From Rhodocollybia butyracea (Eukaryota; Basidiomycota; Agaricomycetes; Agaricales; Omphalotaceae), in assembly GCA_015501585.1 (NCBI GenBank), contig JADNRY010000275.1, positions 1 to 64,000 of the forward strand: a DNA stretch of 64,000 nt. Direction: 5' to 3'. Both the position numbers and the translations under genes were made by a program. The notes under the pieces were generated by a model. The model saw nothing but the letters and a program-made list of their open reading frames with translations. It was not told where the DNA came from and did not search any database. Within the stretch, counting starts at the first letter, position 1. Each line of letters opens with the position of its first letter. This document shows positions 33,375 through 44,766 of the stretch, piece by piece.

Positions 33375-36300
33375 TCAAATAATAGAGGGGTGATTCGCAG
33401 GAAGTGGTACATCTTTACGCGTTTTGACGCGCAGGAAACAGCGTGCAGTCCTGAAAAATATGTTCACCGTTGATCAAGATAACTGTGTACAAAAATTACC
33501 TGAGAATGTCTGGCGGTAGCGTAAGGTCAACAGCATCTTGCACGCCCAATAACTCTCTGCGGTCTGGCTGCTCGTTGAGCCAGTCTTCATCATACCAATT
33601 CTGCGGCAAACCATTAGGCGCATGGTCGGAGTCGAAGACGGTGTCAGGCCTGTCAGACTGGAAGCGCGCCACTGGCAAAGCACCTTTTTTCCAGCACTTC
33701 TTGCTATTTTTCCATTGCCCACTGAGATGGAGAGCGGAAAGGTAATAAAGAAATTCCTCCAGCTCGTAGGATCTCCAATACATTTTGGTGATCCAGAATT
33801 TTGACTTGAGTTGGCTATCAGCCTCATCGCCACTATTAACCTCGACGGTGAGGAGGTAGATAACATTCTTGATATGGTCGAGTGCGGGACCATATTCTTT
33901 ACCTTTGTTCATGAGCCACTCTCGCTCAAATGCCTTAATTCTACAGTCAGATAACTAGAGGGAATATCAGGAGTTTCCTCCGTCGACACAAAGCAAATAA
34001 CGCACGCGGTATCGACGGGCATGAGCACTTTGTTTGCGTTCTTCTCCTTCTTCTTCTGGGGATTTTTCTGAGATATCTTGTGAAGCAAAATCCTTCTTTA
34101 GCTGAGTGAGGTGACCACGAAACGCTTTTTTGACTGTCTCGAAATTGTACTCTTTATTACTTTCCTTGGACATAAAGTTTCGGGTGAACACATCGGCCGC
34201 TGCTTGGTTCCACTCAGTCCATAAGCCAGTGCAGTCAAGCTGCAAACAAAAGTCTGCGATAGACGGTCCAGGTTTCTTCTTTTCCTTTCAATCCTTGACC
34301 TCCCGTCGCGCAATGGAAACAAGCTTCTCTTGATTTTCGGGTAGCAACAATTCATCGGCGGCTTTGCGGACTTGTCTTGCAAGGATGTTCTGGGCGTCAG
34401 ACCTATGCTTGGTACGTTTATGGATTGCCGGTTTGAGAGGAGAAGGTGTGGAATTATTGCAAATGGCAGCGTCGATTTTGTCAACAACTTGACTAGCATC
34501 GTACTCTCGTGCCTCCTCGAGAAAAGCGTGAATTTGAGCCAGAACACGAGTCGGATCAGTATCCTGCTGGAGTCCTTTCAAAAATACTTTTTTCTAACCA
34601 TTAGTGAGTTAGGATTTTTCAGGATAAACAAATGCAGAATGTACCATGTACTTCTGTTTCACGCAGTCATTGATCAATCTCAGAGCTTCAGCCGAAGCAA
34701 AAATATTGGTAGCATCCCTTCGATTTGAAGATCCAGACTCTGCACATGCTCCAGAATCTGTTCTACTAGTACCACGAGCCGTATGAGATGTACCGGCGTC
34801 TCTTCAAGCATTAGAGTTTCGATTGCTAGAGAAGTTAGGAGGTATATATTCGTCATCGACATGCATGGACGACCTAGAAGACACAGCGCTCGCGTCCCCG
34901 TCTCCAGGAAAGGATTCTGTTCCAGAGCCAAAATTTCGATCATCTTTGTTCTCTGCTCCCCCCTGTCCTTCCCCACCCGTATCTGTATCGTCATATCCTC
35001 ACTGCCATATGAGAAATTTCCAGCCAGTTCCTCAGCTGCGTCGTCAGAGCTGGCATAGCTCATATCTGCGTCATCCAGGCTAAGATAACCCGCTTTGTTG
35101 GCTGATTCCTCATCCACATCCTGAACTGCATCATCAGAGCTGGCATAGCTCATATCTGCATTGTTCAGGCTGAGATAGCCCGCTTTGTTTGCTGACCTCC
35201 CGTCCACTTCCTCAACTCCTTCGTTGGAGCTAGCATAGCTCATAGAGAAATTTCCAGCCAGTTCCTCAGCTGCGTTGTCAGAGCTGGCATAGCTCATATC
35301 TGCGTCATCCAGGTCAAGATAACCCGCTTTGTTGGCTGACTCCTTGTCCACATCCTGAACTGCGTCATCAGAGCTGGCATAGTTCATATCTGCATTATCC
35401 AGGCTGAGATAGTCCGCTTCGTTCGCTGTGACTTGCCGTCCACTTCCTCAACCCCTTCGTCGGAGCTGGCATAGCTCATATCTGTGTCATCCATGCTAAG
35501 ATAACCCGCTGGGTCGGCTGACTCATCCACATCCTGAACTGCGTCGTCAGAGCTGGCATAGCTCATATCTGCATTGTCCAAGCTGAGATGGCCCGCTTCG
35601 TTCGCTGACTCGCTGTCCATTTCTTCAACTCTTTTGTCGGAGCTGGTGTAGCTCATATCTGCATCGACCAAGCTGAGATAACCTGCTTCCTCGGCTGACT
35701 CCTCGTCCTCCAGGTCTGAGATATTAGCATGATCCAGCTCCATATCAGAATCCAAAGAATCTGCATCGTTAAAATCTACATTCAAGGACACATTACCTTC
35801 GGAAATGGAACCCAATTGGGATTCTACCATCTCTCCATCCAAGGAGTCAGTGTCATCTGCATCGTTCAACTCCACATCCGAGGATACATTTCCGGATTGT
35901 TCAATTCTACTGTTGAAGAATCGGAAATGGAACCCGACTGGCATTCCCTAGCAGACGTTGGGCCGGCAATTTCTCCAACCCCTATCTCCTCTGTGCCAGC
36001 CTGCTCACTGAAGCGACTTCTATTATCATGTAAGTCCATTATGAGCGTGCCATGTTCAGAACCGAAATCCACTCCCGATTCCTCCATATCATCTTGGAAA
36101 ATGTGTGCGTATGGGGTATAGGTTGCATCTGGTTCTCCATTATCAGCCTCCACCTCAGGATACAACTCATCGGCCCAATCAAAGTGACTAGCCGTTTCCG
36201 AGTTCGAAATGTCACCAGGACTTTCCACCTCTATCTCATGAATTATGGACATGGACGAAGTTGAGGATAAGGATTGAGATGAACGGGATGACCTCCTAAA

Positions 36301-37211
36301 GGAGGGACGAAGACGAGGGGCAAGTTTCAATTCACCATCCGAATCGTCTTTGTCAGCATCAGACGCGTATGGGTCTTGCGTATGGCTAGCTTGAGCAGGC
36401 AGACTGGGGGAAACCATAGGCATAATCTTGTCGGTAGGTAGATCAGCAATATTTGAAGTATCTGTAAATAAAAAATAAAAAAATTGCAGTTTAGGCAGCA
36501 CAAACAGAGAAATTCACTTACGCTCCTTAGAGCCTTGAAAAAGAAAACTGCTGGCCTCTGTATGGAGATAACTTTTAGCAATGAAGGTACTAGCGGAAGA
36601 GCATTTTACCTTTATGTGAATGGCTTGAAAAAAATCCAGGTCCTTTTAGAGACAAAAGATAGTTGCTGTCAGAAGGTCGCACGTCAACATCGGCACCCTG
36701 AGCAGAGACATAGGATCCTGGGATTGGTTCAAAGAAAGTATCGCTAGGCTTGCGAGAACGATGGAAAGCAGGTTCCTCGTCGGTGGTTACGTCCAGAATT
36801 GGTCGAGGAGTTCTCACCACACGTGGAGGACGTTCGATAGCGCGGGGACCCAGCCCAAACTCTGAAAGCAGCTACCTTTCAGCAAAGTGAATACACGAAC
36901 ATTAGTTGGATTGGTTTACCTTTCTGCGAGTTGAAAGTCAATCTACGTCTCTTGAGAGGCGAAGCATGATCGTTTTCGAGAAGTGGGTCATTGGCAGTGT
37001 AGGCAGTGGCGTTGTGAGATCCCTGTTTTCGAAGTTCAGGAAGTAGGTTGTTATGCTTGCGCTTACGGGGAGGACGAAGTTCTTTGTTTGTGGACACATG
37101 AAACTGTGGATGACTAGTTCCAACTGTCCGTGGAAGACGCGCAATTGGGCGAGTGCCAATGTTCTGAGAAAGCATTAACGGCCTAGGAGAATACAAATGA
37201 ATACCGGGCAT
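33375..37211 (-). pseudogene. Large acidic-repeat gene of unknown function, decayed
   Basis: From ATG 37211 (MPGIHLYSPRPLMLSQN) exons continue through a basic, nuclear-signal-like part (PRKRKHNN; SPLKRRR), FGLGPRAIERPPRVVRTPRP, DLPTDKIMPMVSPSLPA and a Ser-rich acidic region. Then about eight tandem units of roughly 38 residues of the type AGYLSLDDADMSYASSDD…VEEVD follow (35700-35010). After the repeats the frame reads INDCVKQKYM, an intron, QIHAFLEEAREYDASQVVD, then TEWNQAAADVFTRNF, then NKGKEYGPALDHIKN and NGLPQNWYDEDWL, and a last exon 33450-33375 (TGA). A 2-bp CA insertion near 35430, and TGA codons near 34810 and 34290, break it. The C-terminal part (GLPxNWYDxxWL…DLTLPP) resembles an uncharacterised basidiomycete family, from familiarity only. 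Confidence 0.55.
35010..35700 (-). repeat. Coding tandem repeat, about 115-bp units encoding acidic SYASSD motifs
   Basis: Each unit encodes roughly AGYLSLDDADMSYASSD plus a variable DAVQDVDEESANK-type linker. Two copies have a shorter EELAGNFS linker, so at least two unit types are mixed. One unit boundary contains the 2-bp insertion that shifts the frame. Confidence 0.85.
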
Positions 37212-37639
37212 GAATCAAGAGTTCAGAAAATCTCACAAATTCCAACGGATATCGAAGTAGTTGTTGCACTACAGCCTGACGATAGGATAGGAGTGGCGCC
37301 GGATATAATTGAAAGGCCATGATCCATAATGCGTGACGAGCTCAAAGGTATAAAGATCTCATTGTTTGAGCAAAGAAGTTGAAAGAAAACTATTGAATTA
37401 GGCGATGTAACGTATGTCACGATGTCACAACTTTTCACATGACTAACTTCAACTCGGAATCCAGATTTGAGTAACCTTATTCAATCCACAGAATAAGTAA
37501 GTACCTCTACCTGACATACGTTGTTGATCACGACCACTACGCCAGTCTAAGCCGCCGTGGCCACCTATACTAGGTGTACTAAATTGTAGGATCTAAGTAA
37601 GTATAAAATAAGTAGCTAGGAGACCATAGAAGACTTACA

Positions 37640-37720
37640 AGGTAATCTTAATAAATATGCAAGGTAAATCTAACTTGTGATAAAGGCTTGGGGCTGGGGC
37701 TTGACCCCGCGCTTCCACCA
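37640..37720 (-). repeat. Fragment of the DIRS-like 3' end
   Basis: On the minus strand GGTGGAAGCGCGGGGTCAAG, CCCCAGCC and later AGATTTACCTTGCATATTTATT follow the order seen at 23670-23750 (GGTGGGAGCGCGGGGCCGAG, CCCCAGCC, GAATTTACCTTTACATATTCAT). No recombinase sequence accompanies it. Confidence 0.6.
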
Positions 37721-37854
37721 AGGCTGCCACCCATCATAAACAAAGTGCTTTCTTTGAAACTGAAGTGTTTGTAATGCCAAACCTCTCAACGCTGTTTCTC
37801 CAACCCCCCTCCACCGCCAAAGACCGTAATTGACAATCGCTTACCTCTTCTTAT

Positions 37855-38250
37855 GAATACCCAGTTTACCCAGGCTCCTGTGGACATTGACGATGCTTGG
37901 GTGGAAATTAACACCGAAAAAGATCTGGATGACGGTGTCAATACCTTGGTCGGTACTCGCTGTGTTTAGCAGCAAAACAAAGGTTTGCAAACTTGGATCC
38001 ATAGCACTCTGTTTCCATTGTAGATGGACAGTAGCAGATCATCAATCTCGGAAAATATCTCATGTACAAAAATTGCGCAGGGAATTGTTGAAGAGAAAGA
38101 AGACAGTTACTGACTCGCTACATCTAACAGTTTCAGAGCTAAAGGAGATACCAGCAACCACCACCCAAAGTACGCTAGTGCCAAAAGACGTACTGTTTAT
38201 CGTTGCTGAGGGAATTTCAGTTTGGATCTGGATTTCAGTACTTGACTTAT
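37855..38250 (+). CDS. Possible short gene, unrecognised
   Basis: ATG 37854-37856 opens MNTQFTQAPVDIDDAWVEIN followed by TEKDLDDGVNTLV. An apparent 3' acceptor (TTTCCATTGTAG, 38023) is followed in another frame by SRKISHVQKLRRELLKRKK and TVTDSLHLTVSELKEIPATT, coiled-coil-like. The phases of donor and acceptor do not match for the obvious sites, so the model is unresolved. Confidence 0.3.
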
Positions 38251-40351
38251 AGCTGTATGAATTCTTGTATCTGGTAGCGCATATTCAAGCTCTGCCTTTG
38301 ATAATCCAAATTGTGACTTGTCGATTGTTTTTTCTAACTAAGTAACCTAAGGCCTTGTAGCTGAACTACGGATTTACAGTTTGAGGTGTGAGATTTCTCA
38401 TATGGTCCGCCGCGTAAAAGAGGCAACAGACAAAGAGCAACAGACAAGCTACCCCAAGTTATTGAAAATATCACTGTTAGCTTTGGATTTTGCGACAAGA
38501 CTCGGTAAGTAGGATGCCAACCATTGCGTCACCGACCCAAAAACACATCTGAAGTCGAGCCTGAGTCGGGTCTGCATCCTATGGAGGTTCCCACTGAAGA
38601 AAATCATTCCTCAACACCCAGCTTTAGTATTTGCTCTTGTAAATCTAATCCAAAAAACATGTGACTTTAGATACCAGGATATCGGCGTTTTGGAAGCTCC
38701 CGTACCGATGGGAGTCGATTGTAATAATAGTACATGGGAGGAGTCACCGTAAAATTACTGCAAGTACTTTTGATTTCTTACCATCATCTCACTCACGTCT
38801 TGGAACTCAATGAGCACTGCAGACCGGAGCCACAAAACACCAGCGTCTGTACTACTAGCTCGTGGTACTACTACCGCCACCTCCACCACTGTAAATGCTT
38901 CCAAGGTAAACAAGGGTAACGTCCCCAGATGTCGCATCGCTGATCATTACCTGTCTCACTAGCCTTTGGCGTCGCCGCCATTGCGCAATGTTAGCTACGG
39001 CTTGATCTTCCCAAGCACAATTTGTGCCTTGCCACATTACCTCATCGGCCCTGCCTTGCCTTGCACTCTAACGTGTCAAGAGATTTTAGAGCCTAGTAGA
39101 GTTTGCCTTCAGGAGTCATGCACCCTAGGCTCATTTTTCGGATTTGTCACATTTGTTTGTAAAAATGTCCTCGATGCTTTAAGCCTCAGCTGATGCTCAG
39201 ATTAGATTCACTATGGCAAAAATTAGATATCAGCTGTTAGACCAACAATTCGGACTCCAGGTGAGTGCCTGTTCCCAAACAGAAGTAGAAAGGTAGACCA
39301 GCATTGCCATCCACAATTAGGCTACTACGATCTCTTTTCTGATCCCAAGCCAATCTCCTAGTCGAAACATATCTTTTTATTACTGTCTCCGAGTCTTCAA
39401 CCAGTTTCATCAATCCCAACTTTGCCCAGCCTCTCCGTTGGAGAGCATGAGCCCTTCCAAATTCTATCTCCTTTCATGTTACGAACCCAAAAGAGGCCAG
39501 GCCTCCTATTGAGATCGAGATGGCAGCAGCGGATGTCACACCCAAACAAACCTCGAGCTCAGCCCATCCACTATCTGGATTCTTTGTTCCTGAGGTGAAC
39601 GTGGTGCGTGTTTAGGGTATTATCTTTTAATCAAGGTCTAATCCGTGGCCACAGATGGCTCATACCGTTAACAGGCTTCTAAAAGTGAATCTCCTTCAGT
39701 GGTCAGCGGCGGAAGACACAATCTCCTCTTCGACGGGAACGTCGATGATTTCTTCAAATATTTCCTCAGCCTTTGGCTATTGGTTGTTAGACTCGATCCA
39801 GTCGTTTCTTTTGACACTTTGATGACTGACGACCAGCCGTGTGGGTGAAACGGGGTGATTTTTACTACAGCATGGACTGGTTCGAGTCTAATAGGTAGTT
39901 ATGTCCGACCAGGTAGGCCGCGTGGCTAACATAAATGGTCTCATTGAATTACCCACCTTCCAACCACCGCTCAACGAACTGGAGTTAGTTCAGGATAATT
40001 TTTCGTCATTGTGCATCCCAGCGTTGCGTAGCTCGTCACTCTTCTATGTGGTAAACAGGACAAGGAACGAACTCCCAGCTATTTGATTCTTGAAGACAAA
40101 AGAGTTATACGCGACCTACTACAAATGCAACAAAGACAACGGTTGTCGTACGTCGCTGTAACAGTGCATGGGTCAAGGAGAGGAATTGTTAGTTACGACT
40201 GATTTCGCGGTTATGAATATACTGCAGCGAATAAGTAAGAATTCTTCAGCAAGGGTAGATAGGTAGACCAAATATATGTATACTAATATTGACCTTTGGT
40301 TCGCTGAATCCAGACGGTCTGCAGTGGGTCCGGAATCAATATACCTTTGAC
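38251..40351. other. Region with scattered coding-like pieces, no gene supported
   Basis: Pieces such as MAHTVNRLLKVNLLQWSAAE (about 39657-39720, plus) and ANINGLIELPTFQPPLNELE (about 39925-39990, plus) look like real protein, but splice partners and domains were not recognised. These may be exons of one diverged plus-strand gene. Confidence 0.25.
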
Positions 40352-40807
40352 TCATGCAAGAGCCTCCACCTGCGCTTGCAAGAAGTGGCAGGCTAATGGT
40401 TCCTGGTCATCTGGAAGTACAGCCTGGCACGCTCCACAAAAGGTCTTTTTCTTCGAGACTAGTGAGAGACGCCTAGTGTCAAGAAGACAATTGGCACATA
40501 ATACATGGCCACATTGGGTTCTAGCGTTCCGTGATTAGCCTTTTGCTCATATAAGAAGAAAGCAAAGCATACAATCGAGGCTGAAATGCTAGCTTCCGAC
40601 AGTCATCACAAACTGTAGTTCCTTCAATTGTTCTTTCAAGATCTTTGACTGTCCTACTTAATTGCTAGTAGAACATCAAAAACTGCCAGTGAGCATGAAG
40701 AAAACCCGACTTGCTTGCACTTCTTGCTGTAGTCGCCCAACATCTGGCGATGAGCAAGTGGCAAGTTGTCGCAATCGTTGAGAAGAGCTGATCTGGGCAG
40801 CAGACAT
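40352..40807 (-). pseudogene. Small coiled-coil plus RING-finger gene, one apparent frameshift
   Basis: Exon 1 40807-40711 encodes SSSQRLRQLATCSSPDVGR and a helical tail; exon 2 40653-40573 begins SKILKEQLKELQ, a coiled coil. Then, one frame over, comes TVCDDCRKLAFQPR. A 52-bp intron (40572-40521) leads to TQCGHVLCANCLLDTRR and TFCGACQAVLPDDQEP, stop at 40354-40352. The Cys/His pattern C-x2-C…C-x-H-x2-C-x2-C…C-x2-C is a RING finger, which usually makes a protein an E3 ubiquitin or SUMO ligase. Coiled coil next to a compact RING recalls Zip3/RNF212-like meiotic proteins, which is a guess. The frame change inside exon 2 needs one added base, so it is an indel or a sequencing error. Confidence 0.55.
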
Positions 40808-41194
40808 CAGGGAAGGTCGAGTTCTACCGGTATGCTGACCATGTTTGACAATAGCGCATCGGACCTAATCAGAAAGAGTGAGCTCAAGAGTGTAAGACAA
40901 TTATCTGGTAATCACCTGTGGTTTCTTAAACCCCTCTCACCGTATCGATCGCGAGCGTAAGTTGTACTGATGCGCGGTAGGCATATTTTAACAGAAGATA
41001 GCAGGAAGGCAGGATGTTTACAGCGTACTACAAAATGCCCATTTTATACAAATAGACCAAACAAAGATTCGTAAATACATAAAAGGGACAAAGGAGAGCC
41101 ACGTCAGGCGATCCGAATGACTGATAGTTACTTGAAAGAATAAAGTCTAATCAAAAAGGTAAGTTAATGGAGATCCTGAATTTGAGAATTACTG

Positions 41195-41345
41195 AAACAA
41201 TCATGATCAATGCAGAAAAAGATCAAGGCTCGCAAAGACAGAGCCTATAGTATCTCTAGATCCAGTTCTGAAATATTATATCATCCTGAACCAATGTGGA
41301 TTTGAGATGAGCGAGGTATTTGACGTGAGCCAAAACCGCTGGAAT
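41195..41345 (+). repeat. Dispersed repeat, copy 2 (copy 1 at 829-1000)
   Basis: Same word order as copy 1 (GATCAATGCAGAAAAAGATC, TATCTCTAGATCCAG, CCAATGTGGATTTGAGATGA, GAGCCAAAACCGCT). Lacks the TTTGCGCTG duplication of copy 1. Confidence 0.6.
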
Positions 41346-41487
41346 TAGCTGTCTTGTAGCAAAGATAAGTCGTTCGAGTAAAATTTAGTAAAGTAAAGCC
41401 TTTAAAACTCCGACCTGATACCGGTTGCATTCTGGCCTGTGAGATAAGATCAGGATGAGATGATAAGAAATTGTGGTGGATTCAGAC

Positions 41488-42180
41488 ATGGATATTTCTG
41501 ACGATGATATGGTTACCTACGCAATTTTGAGCACTCCGTTTGCTCACACACCTACTACCCACACAATTCCGAGTACTCATTTTCCTCCCACACCTGCCCA
41601 AGACATTTGACTGTCTATTCCACCTTACACACCTGCTCAAACCAGCGGACTATCTATTACATCCACTCCTGGACCATACTATTACGGTCATATGGCACCA
41701 GGCAACTATCCTGTCTTTCGGACACCCACTGCCTCTGGCGGCGAGGCTACACTCTCATCACAAGTCCCGCTCATACATCCAATCCTTGCCAGAGAGTTGA
41801 TTGCGTCGGGGCATAGAGACTTGAAATCAAACATGTCAATGTCTCCAAGGTGGAGAATTTACTTGAAGCTGTATCGCATGAAGGCGGGACAGTCGGAGAG
41901 TTTCTTTATTTCTTCTCCTGTGCTACAGATGAAAACGGGGTCAGAATCAAAGGCCATTCAAATGCTAACGAGAAAATTCGGTGGCTGCGTATGCGGTCTT
42001 GTTGCTTTTGTTTCAAGAAATCGAAATGTACCTTGCAGATAAGGGCTTACTCATGTTTACCTGCGAAACAAACTATTACCTGTTTGACCATGAATCCCGT
42101 ATCGGCACATCTACCAACCATAAAACAGTCTTAAACTTGCTCAGGCACGCTTTGAATGTCAACTCACGTGCTGATTGACT
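41488..42180 (+). pseudogene. Pro/Thr-rich reading frame, broken, unrecognised
   Basis: From ATG 41488 MDISDDDMVTYAILSTPFAH runs into a Pro/Thr-rich region, hits one TGA near 41609, and continues with GPYYYGHMAPGNYPVFRTPT. At about 41830 the reading switches frame to HVNVSKVENLLEAVSHEGGT and VGEFLYFFSCATDENGVRI. The second part looks conserved but was not recognised. It may be a gag-like or host gene remnant. Confidence 0.35.
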
Positions 42181-43127
42181 GTGCCAGAACATACTGCAAA
42201 GGTGAAGGTCTCCAGAAGGATGCGCTGAGCCTTACAAAAAAAAAACGCAAATGGCTGGAGAAGAACCTACGTGCCAAATTGACACTCTTAACTGGCTTTT
42301 TGCTGTTGTTCTCATTCTCCTCTAGTGATCTCCTCATTGTGTGTGGTGTACACGGCGATCTGACGTCTCTCTTTCCGGTGTCGATGCCACTTACGTGGCT
42401 GCTAAAGGTCTGTTTTCTCTTATCGATTTGCTTACTGACTAGATTGTTTCGTATTCGTACTATACGTGCGAGATAGATTCTTTTTAGTGAAAGAGTCGTT
42501 TCATTCCTCGACCAACTGATATTCAGGTTATCTGTAGTCTGACCTCGTCTTCACCAGGCTTGTCCAACTCATACCCATTCCCATAACCATGTCCATAACA
42601 AATTTCAACTCCACCGAAGGCCGACTACAACGCCAACACATCCACTCTCCTGGGCGGACGGTCCCACTCCATGTTGTCGACCGCGGCGCCCTCAAATACA
42701 ACCCCTTTCTCCCGGGCGTGCGCATTGTTGCCTGGTCAGACGATGATGTTGGGCCTTACTGCAACAGGACGGGCTGGAGCACAGAAAAAATACTGAGAGT
42801 CAGAATCACATCACGACCGAAGGGTTGCTGATTCTCCATCCCTCCGGCGGCACAAATTCCCAGTTCAGGGAAAGGGAAAACATTAAATTGCTGCTGTTCG
42901 TGACCTAGTTAGCAAGCAATGGATTGAAAAATCTGGACGAAAATTCTCGATGCTAGGGTTGGAGATAAATTGACGCCAGCAGAGGGCATATTTCCCAGAT
43001 CCTTACTTGGTTGCTGAGATTAGTGTGTCGATAAGTCTGTGTTCGCACATTTTCAAAAGAGCCCAAGGGAATGCGAGTCAATTATGAGCCGTGATGGAAC
43101 TGACAGACCAAAACGGCGAAAGTAAAG
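42181..43127. other. No gene recognised
   Basis: A GC-rich piece at 42589-42831 is open for 80 codons but has no recognisable domain. A run of ten A lies at 42237-42246. Confidence 0.3.
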
Positions 43128-44160
43128 TGATTGGATTGTTGGAGGAATGGAGCAGAAGGACTTGTCGGGACGACAGGCGCGTTGGCTAGAAAAGATCTCA
43201 GAATTTGATTATGACGTTGTGTATGATAACATTCTCGCCGATGCCCTTTCACGGATCTATTCCAATGATAAGCCTGAGAGCGTGCGTGCGCAGTGAGTAC
43301 ATGTACCATGATTGTTGACACTGATGCGCTGCTGCAGCACAATGTGAGTATACCTGTGCTTGTTGATCTTGAAGCGGCTTCTGTCATGCCTGAAATATTT
43401 GCTGCGAGTACTCGGAACACTGGAAAACATGTTGAGACCAGCTGGGAGTTTGTTTGGCGGATGCGGGATAAATTTTGTCTTGCACAGCCCCCGTGGAAAA
43501 CGAAATGAGGGCGGGAGTACTAACCCAGATCCTATGTTGCCTCAAACTGAAGTGTTACCTCCAGTTCATGAACAGGGAACTACTTTGAGCTCACTGGATG
43601 AGGCTCATGTGGACATTACTCCACAAGAATCGACCAATACTTCGTTACTTGCTGCAGGACGATCCAAACTCGATCTAGAAGTTGTTCTAAAGGATCAGTA
43701 TAAGAACGATGCCCCGTTTAAGAATATAAATCGACAAACCTGAAAAATTCCATAACTTTGAAGTATCAGATGGCCTCGTATATCTGAAAATGCGAGACAG
43801 AAAAGTTTTGCGTATACCGAAACTCACTGTAAATGGTCGGAGTATCAAGGAGTGTATCATCGACGAAGCACATTCACTCCTGACTCATCTCGGTCCCAAG
43901 AAGACTACCAATTATCTTCAAGACCATGTTTGGTGGAAAGACCTAGTCTCGGATGTCAGCTCATATTACGATGTTGTCATACATGCAAGCGCACTAAGCC
44001 AAACAACGCTCGTCCATATGGGCTACTGAATCCCTTACCAGTCCCTAGCTATTCTTGGGAGTCGATTGCGATGGCCTTTGTGGGTCCCCTGCCTGAATCA
44101 AAGATCATAATGACACATATGACATGATTACTGTGGTTATTGACCTATTGAAGGGAATGG
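43128..44160 (+). mobile_element. Ty3/Gypsy remnant 2: end of RNase H to integrase zinc domain
   Basis: LSGRQARWLEKISEFDYDVV and ILADALSRIYSNDKPE mark the end of Gypsy RNase H. A spacer (43500-43730) leads to a block with FEVSDGLVYLKMRDRKVLRI and the integrase zinc finger HSLLTHLGPKKTTNYL…; two frames are needed to read its Cys part (HTCKRTKP). SYSWESIAMAFVGPLPESK is the start of the catalytic core; the first Asp, expected at the Ala of AMAFVG, is absent. The remnant fades out after IDLLKGMVHCIRVKQP at about 44190. LTRs were not found. Confidence 0.75.
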
Positions 44161-44190
44161 TACATTGTATCCGAGTAAAACAACCTATAA

Positions 44191-44766
44191 GGCAAAGCAG
44201 ATTGCTGAGCTGGAAGTCTAAGAAAATTAGTGACCGTGACTTGTTGTTTTCGAGAATGTTTTAGACGGTCCGAATCCTATTCCTGTATCATCCTTTGACG
44301 TCAATCCCGTCCACTATTGCGTTGAACCCGGTCCAGAACTCCAGTTCCTTGTCAGGAACACTTACACTCACCAACGAATCGCATTTGGACACCATGATTC
44401 AGTCTCTGGCTGACTGAGTTTTACCCCGCTCCGCTGCCAATTTTACCTCCAGAGACCCTACTGGCTCAGTCGATGGTGCTGGTAGCAATGTGGCGATGAA
44501 GAATGCTTGACGAAGACACGTAGACAATGGCGGAAGGAAGGATAGGTATATAAGTTGGTAGTTTGTTCTAAGTACGGTAGGTTCTACAGAATCAAAACCC
44601 CACGTTACAACGGTTCTCTAAACTTCGTGGGATACTGTGACGGTGATTTATCACTCAGGTGCCGAGACACACAGAGTATACAAGCGCTCAAGGCGCGTCT
44701 TTAATAAGTATATCCATTCTTTGTTCAGTCAAGACTATCTTACTCTACTCTGTCTGACATTCGGAT
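44191..44766. other. Intergenic, no gene recognised
   Basis: A coding-like piece (LDGPNPIPVSSFDVNPVHYC, about 44264-44325) stands alone. The rest probably includes the promoter of the gene starting at 44767. Confidence 0.3.

Noticed and set aside
42589..42831. Small GC-rich gene encoding an 80-residue protein
   Set aside because: It has no domain and no splice partner and sits in degenerate sequence; composition alone is not enough.
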